From NCBI GenBank assembly GCA_013399895.1, contig VXBA01001647.1, forward strand, positions 785,908 through 849,907: a DNA stretch of 64,000 nt. Direction: 5' to 3'. A program made the position numbers and the translations under genes. Position 1 is the first letter of the stretch. Each line of letters starts with the position of its first letter. The notes below the pieces were generated by a model. It worked only from the letters and a program-made list of their open reading frames with translations, did not search any database and was not told the origin of the DNA. Below are positions 1 through 11,492 of this stretch, piece by piece. The stretch comes from Serilophus lunatus. Lineage: Eukaryota; Chordata; Aves; Passeriformes; Eurylaimidae.

Positions 1-8
1 CTGAAATA

Positions 9-64
9 TAAAAAAAAAAAAAAGGTTTTTGTTGGTTATGTTTTTTGTTCGTTTTGTTTTTTGT
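9..64. repeat. A-run followed by T/G-rich low-complexity tract
   Basis: A run of A is followed directly by a T-rich tract with scattered G (GTTTTTTG-like units). This is simple low-complexity DNA at the window edge. It could be the decayed tail of a retroposed sequence, but no body of such an element can be seen next to it. Confidence 0.6.
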
Positions 65-70
65 CCCTGT

Positions 71-2905
71 ATCACTGAAGACAGAGCAGTAAGGAATCTC
101 TATCCAGAAACCACCTTGAAAATGGATAGTAGGTTGAGGGAAGGCAGATGAGCTCCATCATTTACTGAAAGTTAGGATTGGGGATGACCTTGTGACTGAT
201 GGTTCATGGGATCTGAATACTGAATGTTTTTCATTCTGTTTGATCATTTATGAGTATAGGAAGTATAATTTCTGGGTCATACAGGTGAATAAGGTACAGA
301 CTGCAACATTTTCTGGGAATGATGATCACGGTATTATCCATGTGCTCAGTCTAGCTGGCCCTGATCCACACTGCCGTGTGGCTACATTATTTGCAAGGAC
401 AGGAGACAACCAAGTCAAAGCAACAATTGGATTCCAGAAGGTGATAGGAACAAAGGGCTAAAATAAAATACCCATCTCAAATCCCATGTCTCTGCACCGG
501 GAATATGTCTGTGAACTTCTACCTGAAGTCTCAGGAGATACCAACACCTCCCATTATACCATGATCACATTGAAATAATTCCTTCAATTTATCAGCATCA
601 GCAGTAAAGTATCTATCTACCCTACATCACCTGCGGTGATTCAATATGCTTTATAAAAGTAAATAAATCTTCAAAGGTCTTCATGAAACTGTTGTTAATA
701 GTGGCTCTTCTCACTTTTTACTTTCTGCATTGAAAAAGGGAAATTGCAGCAGATGTTATTGAACTTCTAGGCATTTATTTCCACTAATGGTAGGTCACAG
801 ATCTGAACCATGAGGCCTTATCGTGACATACCAAAGGCTATTTTTTAATCAGTTCATGCACATCTCTCTGTTAGTAGTCCGGTAAAAATATCCTTTGGCC
901 TCTGTCTGCCTGGAAAATCCATCTTACTTTTAAAGTCAATTGAAAGCTGTATCTGGAAATCCTTGGACAAGTTACTCTTAGGGTAGTGTTTTCCGGCATA
1001 GAAATAACCTGCCTGGGAAAATGTTTTACTCTCCATATGGTTGTTCACGCCTATGTACAAAATATTCTTTTACAGGAACAATTGCCTCTAGAAATGTGAA
1101 TCATTTATGGGTGGTGCCTACAGCTTCAGTCTTGAAAACAATTAGAAACGTGAGAAGGTCCTGAGCTGAAATGGGACTTGTGTATAACTAGGATGAAACG
1201 CATCAAGTGATGGTCACCGTGCCAGGCACACATTCATCAGAGGACAGAAATCCAGACCTGCCAGCACCGCTTCATCCCAATTGGCCCCTAGCAGTTTGCA
1301 TCCTCACTGAACACCAAGTAACTTGCAGTGACCTTCATCTAGACTAATCTCTGTAAAACCTGATTCTTTCTCATTATTTCCATTATTTCATGCTATACTG
1401 CCCATCTAGTTGAAAAAAACTGACTTAAATTGTGGGGAATTTTAAAAGTTTTCAAAAAATGAATAATTTGGGATTATTGGAAGCATTTTGTAAAGTAAAT
1501 TGCAAGACACTCTTCCCACTCCAACAATGCTCTTCCAGACCAAAGACAAATGTTTGGGACTCATTTCATATGCTCTGTAGACCTTCAGAGCTGAGATTGG
1601 ACGTGCTGTGAAAATGCACACTGGGTTGGAACTGGCCCCACAGAGTGAATGGCATCTGAATGAGATGTAAACCTGTTCACTAACCATGGAATGTAGACAT
1701 AATGCAGAATGAGAGGGAAAAATCTACATTGGTGAATACTCCAACTTCCTTTGGCCACAGCCTTGGGCAATACGTGCTGAAGGGAATTGACACGAGCAGC
1801 TCTAAGAGGTTCTGGAAATAAGTTTGTACTTCACTGATTTGTGCATGTGCAGAAATCACCACAGAGCCAATACAATGGACCAAAAGTATATACTAATACA
1901 CCTGAGGAGCCCAAGCAGGTGTCATTGATGTCAGGGAGCCACTTCCACTATTTTCTTCAGGAGTACCCTTTGGATAAGTCAAAAAAGTTCCATCTCCAGC
2001 AGTCTCAGTATTTACAATATATCCAGAACCAAAGACAAGCACCTTAAACCCACAATTCTGTGTTTCAGTAGGTTCATTTTGTAGATGAGCCTATACCAAG
2101 ACCGTATTCCTCTGGGAAGCTGCCCCACTGCCTCAGTCAGAGCATTTGGTGTGCCTGTACAAAAATCTGCTTTCTAGAATTGGAAACCGTAAGGGAGTCA
2201 GCTCCACATTGTCACTATCTGCCTAAATATATAAATAATCCAAAATCTGAAGTGTGTGTTGGACAGAACCCTCAGGCTATCATTTTACACCCAGCTGTTA
2301 TTCTCAGAGGATTCTCAGTAAATCCAGAAATAGACCCAGCCAGGAGTCGGGAACAGGCTCAGAGGAGAATGTCACCATATGGCAGCTCCTGACTGTTGCA
2401 TAAATGTATTGATTAGCTGAACCAGCTTCAGGATGTCTCTATTAAGGACAGTAACCTCAAGAAGAGAGGTAAAATTATCAGAAAGGTGAAAGAGTACCTG
2501 AACTAGCCATTCTTTTCCATTTTTCTTGTCCAAAGTATGACATCAATCACTTGAGAAAATCGGTTAATTCAGTTTAGATCTGAAGCTTAAAGAAAATTCC
2601 TAAATAAAAATTGAGCAGAATAATAATATTTTATTGCTATGACAACAGAATAGCACATTAGCAACCCAAATGACAATACTCTTCTTCCTCTTACACTGAC
2701 ATTGGCAAGGAAAGAATCTCTGCTGGATTTGTTAATACAGGTTTTCAAAAAGGAAAGATGGTGGCATGTTAAAACACACTATGAAAATAAAAGTCCTCAA
2801 AGAGAATTTTCTTTTCCTGTTGAACTGTGTGCTTTAAATATGACAGGAACCTGTAGTAAAACAAGTTCTTCCATTTACTTGTATGATCAAGAAAAAACCA
2901 CTTTA
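71..2905. other. Unique non-coding DNA, no gene recognised
   Basis: This is moderately AT-rich DNA with frequent stops in all frames. Open frames are all under about 90 codons and resemble no family I know. No RNA gene, repeat family or CpG patch is visible. Confidence 0.6.
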
Positions 2906-3022
2906 TCACAGAATCACAAAATGGTTTGGGTTGGAAAGGACCTTAAAGATCATCTGGTTCTAAACCCCTCTGTTATGAGAAGGGACACCTTCCACTGGAT
3001 CATGTTCCTCAAAGCTCCATTG
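2906..3022 (-). mobile_element. CR1 LINE 3' end fragment (avian type), 5'-truncated
   Basis: Read on the plus strand, the segment opens with the CR1 tail octamers in reverse complement (ATCACAGAATCACAAAATGG). It continues through the diagnostic GGTTGGAAAGGACCTTAAAG, then the decayed GGGACACCTTCCACT and CTCAAAGCTCCAT blocks, so the element lies on the minus strand. Similarity fades near 3022, which leaves about 120 bases of 3' untranslated sequence. Strong 5' truncation of this kind is usual for CR1, which inserts by target-primed reverse transcription. The copy has no coding sequence and is inert. I am confident of the family but not of the subfamily. Confidence 0.88.
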
Positions 3023-6000
3023 CTTTGGTCATCATCAGTCCAAGATTAGGTCAAGGAAGAGAGGAGCTGCAGACTTTAACTTGGTCTGGGACATAGAGGT
3101 CCTCATTGTGTCCTCTTTGGTGACAGGTGACACACCAGGAGTAGTACGTCACAGGAGGGACCAGCTGACAGGGACAGGGCACTAGAACTAGAGCATAGGG
3201 CTCCTAACACGGTGTCCTGCAGCTCAGTGTCTTGTAGGGACTTCACCATGCTATAACAGCAGATCCAAATTCGTGCTGGTCAAGGTGAATCAAACAGATG
3301 CGAGCTACCAGAAGCTATTTGCTCAGAGAATTAGATTTAACATGACTGGGATGATAAAGGAGCCAGAAGGAAAGACAGTTTGATTTTAAAAATAAGGCAA
3401 ACATCAGGTATTAGGCTGCATCCTCCCTCACTCTCAGCTAACAGAACAGCCTTTCTCAAATGGGGAAAATGCCTTTTTTCTTATTACTGTTCCTATCAGA
3501 TTTGAAGGAATTGGAGCCCTGTAGACACTGTGCGAATCTGTATTAGTCCCCTGACAGTCTGGGCATTTCTAGAGGCAAAGGCAAAGCATTCAACAGGTCT
3601 AGAACCACATAACAAAATCCATCCTTGGCACAAGCCAAATCCTACAGTAAAGGCTTAGCATGGTGCCCAGGAATTTATTCATACAACTCTCCAACAGCAA
3701 AGGGTTAAATTTTTTTTCTGTTTTCAGTGTGCCTGGATAGTTTATCAGATGCTTCAGACCCAAAGGTAAGATTGGGCCTGGATACTGTTAGCTTGTTCTG
3801 GACATTCCTCTCTATGAATGCAGAATGAGAATCCCAGCATGGCACCAGGTTGCTCTGTGTTGTAGCCAATACCACGCTCCTGATGAGAGGACAAACTCAG
3901 TTTTCCAATTGCTTGGGACTGTGGTTGCTGTCTTGCACTTCTGGAAAATCTGAGGCTGCTCTCTATGACACCAAGCCAATTTCATAGCTGGGTGACCACT
4001 GAAGAAGTATAAAACAGCAAACAAACTCGTCCTGAAAAGTTTTCTGTACTGCATTCTGGGTTTAAAATGTTCGCAAAGAAAGTTCTGTTAGTTTAGAGAC
4101 TTGTTGGCCGAAATGGATATATTTTCCAGGGAAGTCAGCCAGTTTTTAAAGGAGGCCAAATCTGTTTCCACATGGAAATTGGCTTATTTTTGAAGTATAG
4201 ATGAGTTTTGCATAAAAATATATTAAATTCTTTCCCCCACCCACAACCATATACACTTTCATGCATCTTGATGGGAGAACTGCTATTCCAACATCACAGG
4301 GAAATGCAATTTGAAAAAGTGCAATATTATGTAATTAAAATGCCAGTCATGTCAGTATAGATGAGACAGGGAAAAGAGAGAAAAAAAATCTGAAAAACAA
4401 AAATTATCCAATTCAATCAGCTCTTAGAAATGCTTTTTCAATCTATCTAATCTCTTCAAAGAGCTGCACAGGGATACAAATATCTTCAGCTTTCTTGTAC
4501 TTTCAAGAAATAATCAAAGCCTCAGCAATAGAAAACTAAGTGAGAAAAAAAATCACAACCCATAATATAATATTAACGACTGCATGACATATTGCCATTA
4601 ATTAAAGGCCTTGTTCAGCTGTAGTAGCCCTCATCCTGAGACTATTTGGACAGCAAGCTTGTTCCAAGGATCACTCCCTCTTCTGATGAGGAGAATCATG
4701 GAAAAAAGAGAAAAGTTTTTAATACGTACTGTACCAAAGAACCAACTGTGTCGAAAAACACATAGCATGTACCAATGCCTCTCTCTGAAGTGTCTGCCAT
4801 TTGGAATATTGTCATTTAAATACTTTGCCTGTTTATTCTATTTTGAATAGCTTCATTATAGAACTGGAGAGAAAGTCTCCAGAGAAACTGGGAAAGTATG
4901 TTTTGGAAAGTATTTCAGATTCAGAGTTGTCAGAATGCCCCATTTTAACTCTTTCAATGAAAGAAAAAAATCAATGCATATTGGCACATGCATATGTATC
5001 CTACAGTATGTATCTATAACATACATAGTAAATTAATAGTAGGTTGACCCATAAAGAAAAGGCTTAGAAATCATCCAAGTAGAAGATTTCATGTGGACTG
5101 CATTAAATGCTAAAGAAGTTCAAGTCAAAAAGTATCTAAATTTTGGCAATTTACATGGGATGGAAATCCCAAGTCTTGCCCTCCTGCAGCCTTATCCATC
5201 CCAGATCGATTGCATCTCTAGCAAAAGAGATCCTTGTGCTGTCAATTGTTGATTGACAGATATGAAGCCTTTTTCCTGATGAGCTTGCCACTGCAGAGAA
5301 GTGTAATCATAGCATTAGTGACCATGGTGGATATCAGGAAGAAAGTTATGCACTTATGTAGGAATCCCAGTTTATCCAACTCATCTCTTATTGAGAAAGG
5401 TCCTTACTTCATTCAGGTACTCACTAAATATAGGAAATGTTCAGGAAGCTGAGAACTGTGATATTGAAATACTTGTAGGCTTGACACTACGAAAGGATGA
5501 AGGAAATGTTTAAAAAAGATTGAGGGAAACAGATGTTTGGCTTCTTCCATCCACTGCCACTAAATCAGTCACTGACCCAAACTAGTATTTAGCACAGGTG
5601 ATTTTCCACAAAGCTAATTCTGCTTTCATTCAGGGCATTCCTCTTCCAACAAAAGTCCATCTGCTTGCCTAGCTTTAGATACCAGCATAAATTTTAGCTC
5701 ATCCAAATGGAACTTACAAGGGGGTCTCTTCACCAAGGCTGAGAGAATCACGTGCTGCTTAGTGAGAAATCACAGAGCTGCTCATAGCTTGAGCTGTCTG
5801 AGTCACCAGCTGATGAGAAACTTGACTTTTTGCTTGATTTTTCCTGCTCTTTTTAAAGGAAACTTTAAAAAACAAATAAACCCTACAGGCAGACAAGTAA
5901 ACTTTCTCATTTCATAGGCACCTCCTCCCAACCACGGTTAAATACACCACAAAATCCATTTTCTCAGGGATTTTTTTTCATTTATTTCCTGCTTGCCTTC

Positions 6001-9000
6001 TTTTGTTTTTCCAGAGGCATTAGTGTACTTTTCTCCTCATGAACACAAGCTGTGAGCATTTAGTTCATTCTCTCTGACTCACAGAGCAATAGGCTACCAA
6101 CTTCTACATGCCCCAGCAGCTGCATCCAGCTCCCCTTTGAAACAAGAAATCACACTGAGATGGTTTTTGCTAAAGGAAGGTGATAGCCATAATTTTGCTT
6201 CGTGAGGTGACGAAGTAAGGGTATGACTGAAAATCAAGTCATACAGGTATCCCCTTTACAACCCCAGCCCTGATTTAAAGACAGAGCTCACTGAAACACC
6301 CTGTGGCCAGCACAAGGTGAGTCCCCAGTTCACAGCTTTCAGCAGCTTCTCATCTCTCCCAGCTCCTGTTGCTCAGGAAGCAGTAAACCCAGATGCTTAT
6401 AGACCAGTCAATAAACAAGGATAATAACTTAAAACGCTTAACTCCACACAACTGTCCAGACAATTATCTACTTATGTATTTACATCATTCTTATTATGTC
6501 TCATCAGCTCCCATGCATTAATGCACTTTATCCTCTGCAAGTGCCTACCACAAGAGAACAAAAAATAATGTCAACATTTGTTCCTATTTCTCTTACAAGT
6601 AAGTGCCAGGTTCTTCTGATCATCAAAATGGTTTTTTATCTTGAAAATGCTACAAAAACCATACTGTCAACAAAAGCAAGTTTGTACTGGAAAGTTTACA
6701 AGTTCAACAAAAGTAATGCTGCTGCTTAACAAAACTGTGATTGCAAAAGAACTCAAAACATTTATACTGCCATGAGTGTAATTTAAGGATATTTAGCCTT
6801 TGCTCAACCTTTTAGAGACAAAATAGTGTTTCATGCTGCCTATAACATCAACCTTTAGGTTGCAAAATCTAATAAAGTATTAGCAGTGAAACATTATAAA
6901 TGCTAAAGTTGCATTACAACACTGCAGCTTTACAAATAGATAAATGATTTCATAGAAATAGCCTTCTGTATTTTTTTGAGTCATTTATCATAAAAATATT
7001 CATTGTTGGACATAATTGGTTTAACATCAGCATATAGGGTAACTTTGTTTGCACCACGTAATTTAGTTACCTGTTAAGTTTTAGGAACAATAGGTAATGC
7101 GTCAGTATCTTGCAACAAATAAATCAATGATATCTCACCAATTTGCTTCAACTCAGAGTTTGTGTAGCAAGGTAGAGAAATTCTTGTAGTTTAAGGACCA
7201 CTACAGATTTCTGCACAGACTTCTGTGAATTAAGTTCGCCCAAGCTTAGTCAGGATAAAGAACACGGGAGGATGTTTTGCTTCTCTCCAGTTCTGAGAGA
7301 ATTCTGGTCAAATACTTGGTAGACACTCAAGTGTCCCCAGAGACAAGAAAATGCACTCACTTCAGGGTACCGTAGCTTTTCACATCCCAATGGGAAAAAA
7401 AAAATCACACAGGTCAATAAAATATCTATTTTTTTCTGAAAGAAGTTGCTAAATAAAAATTGACATAACATACATAATCTTTTCAGCTTTAGGTTTCCTC
7501 TGGGAAACTATTGTGTGTTCACCCCCAAAATCAACTCTCATCTTTTCCTCTGCCCTTAATACACCTTTTACCCACAAAGGGTAATACGTGCTGTTCTGTT
7601 CATGGCCTCATGGACTGAAATCGGAGGGGAAAGTTGTTTTGGACTAAAGAAGTGTATGGCTGATGTATTGCTTCCATTTATTATTTGATCTCATTCTATT
7701 GTGTGTTTCCTTATGGCACACTCAATAGGTCTGTAATCACGGGGAACAAGATAGAAAGGGTAGGGCAAGGATTGTATTTCCGGCCTTGGCTGGTGCATAA
7801 TTTTTATTAGAGCTTATTTTGAAACACAACTTTGAGATAAAAATCCAGCATGAAGCATTAGAGTTACAGCCTTCTGGGCTGAAACTTACAGGGTTTTTTT
7901 TCGTTTTTTGTAAGCAACATGAAGAGTTAATATACTGTCCACTTTTTTTATAGCTGAAATGTTTGAGATCTTGTTTAAAAAAAAAAAAAGGGAAATGATA
8001 CAGTGGTGTTTAAAAAAATTGTTTTTCCACCTCCTTTGATACAACAATTGTTTGATATAAACTTCCATGACACTGTGAGCTTCCTCTCTGCTAATAGCCC
8101 AAATGTTCTTTTTCCAGCAGGAGGAAAGGGCCTGTGTCCAGGGATAGATCACACCAGCTGCCCTAGAATGAGGAGCCCCACTTCAATGCCAAGGCAGGAC
8201 TTAGCAAGGACACTGATACATGCAGAGTTTGGCACTTACAGAGGATGGAGGGAGGAATATGTGCATGTAGGAGAAGGGTAGGGAGTGTTTTTTTAAAGGA
8301 AAAGCCATGTATAGTGTGGGTCATAAGGAAAAAGAGAACATGAAGTAGAAAATTAACTGGAGCTGTTTGCTTATAAAGGAGAAGAGGCAGCATTGTGCCA
8401 GCCCAAAAGCCCTGAGTGCTCAAATGAAGATGAAGAAGTTTGAACCAAAGTAGATGAGATGTGGATAGAGGTTTCATCCAGGTGAGGACATGGAAAAGGG
8501 GTGACCTGCAGCTGAGAGCATGGCAGGTGGCCAGGGATAGAGTTGGCAAGAGTTTCAGGGATGAGCATCTCTGCTCCACTCCCAACAAACAGTGTTCTCC
8601 TTGCAGGGATGGACATCCTGAGATGTGGACATCCCACATCTGGCCCTGGGGCTGGGAAAGACAGAGGGCAACATTCTCTGGCAGCAGGTTCCCAAAGAGA
8701 TAAGAGGGACAGAGCCATGCTTTGTTCAGTGTGTCTCTGATGATTTTGGGGAATTAAGTCTGAGGAAGTGAAAGAAAGCTTCAGTACAGCTACATGATTT
8801 TTGAAACAATAAAAACCACTTGAGGACTTGCAGGTTAGGACAGGTATGGTCAGAAGTTTTCAGTAAAATCTTCAACTGCTTCTTGAAGCAGCTTGTTGAA
8901 GTGGAGGTCTTGCCAGGCTGTTACTCATAAAAAGAGAGTCGGAAGATCCACAAAAAAAGGTCTTGTCTAGAAAAGCAAGTTGCATAAACTCAGCTCATCC

Positions 9001-9250
9001 AACATCTTCACAGGTTGAACTGGGGGTAGTCCAAGACTGATTCCCAGCTGTACCCTTTACACACATAAAACTATACGTGATCAAGTGCAGATAGAAATGT
9101 GTATCCCTTGTGATGGGCCTCCATAAGCAGCTCCTCTGTTTTCTGTCAGGGGGACACTGGCAGAGGCTGTCTAAGTCCATTTCCCCACTTCAGATGGCTC
9201 CTACCAGCCTTGCAGCAAGACTCAGGTCCACAGACTTGAGGTCTTTCAGG
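3023..9250. other. Unique non-coding DNA, no gene recognised
   Basis: No coding exon, RNA gene or clear repeat can be supported here. Short homopolymers occur, for example an A-run near 7978-7989 and a T-run near 7893. A purine-leaning stretch from about 8100 to 8720 keeps several frames open for 80-158 codons on both strands. That multi-frame openness is what composition bias gives, and no family is recognised. A CTCCTTGCAG-like splice-acceptor string near 8597-8606 has no accompanying coding signal. Confidence 0.55.
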
Positions 9251-9271
9251 GCTTACCCCTCTGGGGTAAGC
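9251..9271. repeat. Perfect 9-bp inverted repeat with 3-base loop
   Basis: GCTTACCCC is followed by TCT and then GGGGTAAGC, an exact reverse complement of the first arm. Transcribed RNA would form a nine-pair stem with a tight loop. No gene flanks it closely, and in a vertebrate genome it is not expected to act as an intrinsic terminator. It may be a chance palindrome. Confidence 0.85.
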
Positions 9272-11370
9272 AGAGATCCTCTCTGGCCTGGCTAACACTC
9301 TCTGCCTCCCCCAAGGAGCAGGAGCAGGCACATGAGCAGTTATCATGCTCAGCAAATGCCCTGCAACGCCCTGACTTGCCTTCAATTAACCACTCCCTGG
9401 ATTTCTCATTCTATTATCCAGAATTCCAGACTTTTGCTATCTGTACACTTTGCCTCAGAACTTTCTGCTTCAGTAGCCCTCAGTGGGCCCGTCCAAGCAG
9501 AGGGGATGCTGTAGATATTGAAACAGCAAAATGGAGAAAAGTGGCGAAGCTGTTCTGCGCCAGATGTGTAGCAGTTAATTTAGGATGGCAAGAAGCCCAC
9601 AGTGGCCAGTTCCTGTGTCCTATCCAAAAGGTGATGACATTCTCTGATTGAAAACATGATCTTTGCACCTCACAGACAATTTTAATTGTACAAATCTGCT
9701 TTCATAAAAGATAAAATCTTCTTTTGTATTTTTTTCCATTCCTCAATCAACTATTGTTTTGCTCAGTAAGTTCATTAATAGATATGCTCTTTGGAGACAT
9801 GGGGGACTATGTGATATAATGGCATTAATCTTTCTGAATAACACCATTAATATCCTTTGCTCCTTAAAGGCACCCACTTTGTCCCCCAGGCAATTATAAT
9901 ACTTTGTTCCATGGCACTGAATGAGCTCATCCAGCTAAAATGACTACAATGCTTGTCTGCATAATATTGCTGTTCATTGCATCCGACTTATTTATAATAC
10001 TCATCAGACAGTATTAGTACATGTTTGTGAGAATATTGGTTCTTTTGCTGTAAAGCCACCAGATCAGCTGGCTGGTGTCCAGTCTCAGGAGAGCTCTCCT
10101 ATAGAAGGGTCATGAAAGAAGAAGATCTAGAAATCCTTAAACTGAGAGCTTTTTGAAAATTCTCTTCAAAATAACCTAAGAATTGTTTTACCACTAAAGC
10201 TGTATCCTGTTAGAGGGACTCTCAATGAATTCAGCAGGCTTGGTGATGTTGCTAAGCTGCCTGTTGACATTCTTACCTGCCTTACTAAAACAAAATTCCC
10301 AGCTTCTGGGTGTACTGGCACTTTTCTCCCCATAGATGCAAAAGGTAAAATTGTAGCATCTCCACACAGTGAGAGGCTGGGCCATGACTATTAAAGATTT
10401 CCAGCACCAGATATGTTTGAATATATTACATTTTCCATCCAGACACTTACATCTTCCCATCCCAGAGTCAAGATTCAAACTACCAATGAAGTTGGGTTTA
10501 CATCTTATTCATCGTACTTCTATATTAGTAAAACAGGGATGCTGCTCTTTCCTCCTTTATAAAGCAAGCTGGAAACTATAGATAAAAATTCCCATACGGA
10601 GGTGAGATATCTGAATTTTTCATGACCATACTGGATAGCTGCTGTGTGCTGTAAGCAGAGCAGCAAAGTTTGTGGGTTTGCTGTGTTTATTCTATCCATA
10701 TTTGGATGGGAAGAGGCATAGGCAGTAGATGAAAGTAGTTCATATAATAAAACTGGGTTTGGATGAAGCTCAGCAGTATATTGCTGTTTCGTTTTAGCAC
10801 TCCTGAAATAGTAAGACCTTGTCAAATTCAGTCCCAGAGTAGAAAACCAGGCAGATTTCAGCTTCAACATGTGCCACATAGTTGCACTTTGCCATATTTG
10901 CTCACATTATGGCATGTATGTGTAGAGGAAAAAGAGAAGAATTTCCCCATTTCTAAGCTGTAAAATGTCTTTCAACACCTCTCTTCTTTACTGTAGTAGC
11001 AATATGTCATTACTGGTCACAGAGGGAGATGATTACATGACTGTGGCCACTCTATCTGCCTTCAGAGCCATCCAACATGTAGATTCAGCTCAAATTTAAG
11101 CAGGAGGAATGAATGTGTTATTCTTAAATTCTGTCTCAAAAAAAAGAAAACAACCCCAAAATTCTTTTAACCTCTTTCATTTCCAGCTATGCACAAATTC
11201 CTGAACCAAGGGTTTGTTAGGTGCTCCCATAAGAAAGATGCACTTTGAGGTTGTGAGATATATGAACAGAGGGAAAAGGGAAGCATTTCACGGACAAGGA
11301 ACTTTGCTGAGCCTTGAGCACTATGGGGAGTGGTTAGATGTTACCCACTACTGAGGGACAGTGTTCATGC
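9272..11370. other. Unique non-coding DNA, no gene recognised
   Basis: Nothing beyond short chance open frames is visible. There are no repeat-family signatures, RNA genes or CpG clusters. Confidence 0.55.
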
Positions 11371-11492
11371 CTCGGCTGGATGGGACTTTGAGCAACCTGG
11401 TGTAGTGAAAACTCCCTGCCCATGGCAGGGGAGGGGTGGAAGTAAACGACCCTTAGGGTCCCTTCCAACACAAACCATTCTGTGATTTTATG
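11371..11492 (+). mobile_element. CR1 LINE 3' end fragment, plus orientation
   Basis: The segment reads GGCTGGATGGGACTTTGAGC, then an AACCTGGTGTAGTG block, the CCTGCCCATGGCAGGGGAGG block, GGGTCCCTTCCAACAC, and a terminal ATTCTGTGATTTTATGA. This is the standard order of the avian CR1 3' untranslated region, and the final octamer-like units mark the 3' end. About 120 bases remain, so it is a short 5'-truncated copy without coding sequence. The CATGGCAGG-type block is well preserved, which suggests a CR1 copy from the avian lineage and not one of the deep amniote relics. Confidence 0.9.

Noticed and set aside
8163..8639. 158-codon minus-strand frame, with overlapping long frames on both strands
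   Set aside because: Several frames are open at once in a purine-biased stretch, which is a composition effect. The residues are leucine/serine/histidine-rich without domain structure.
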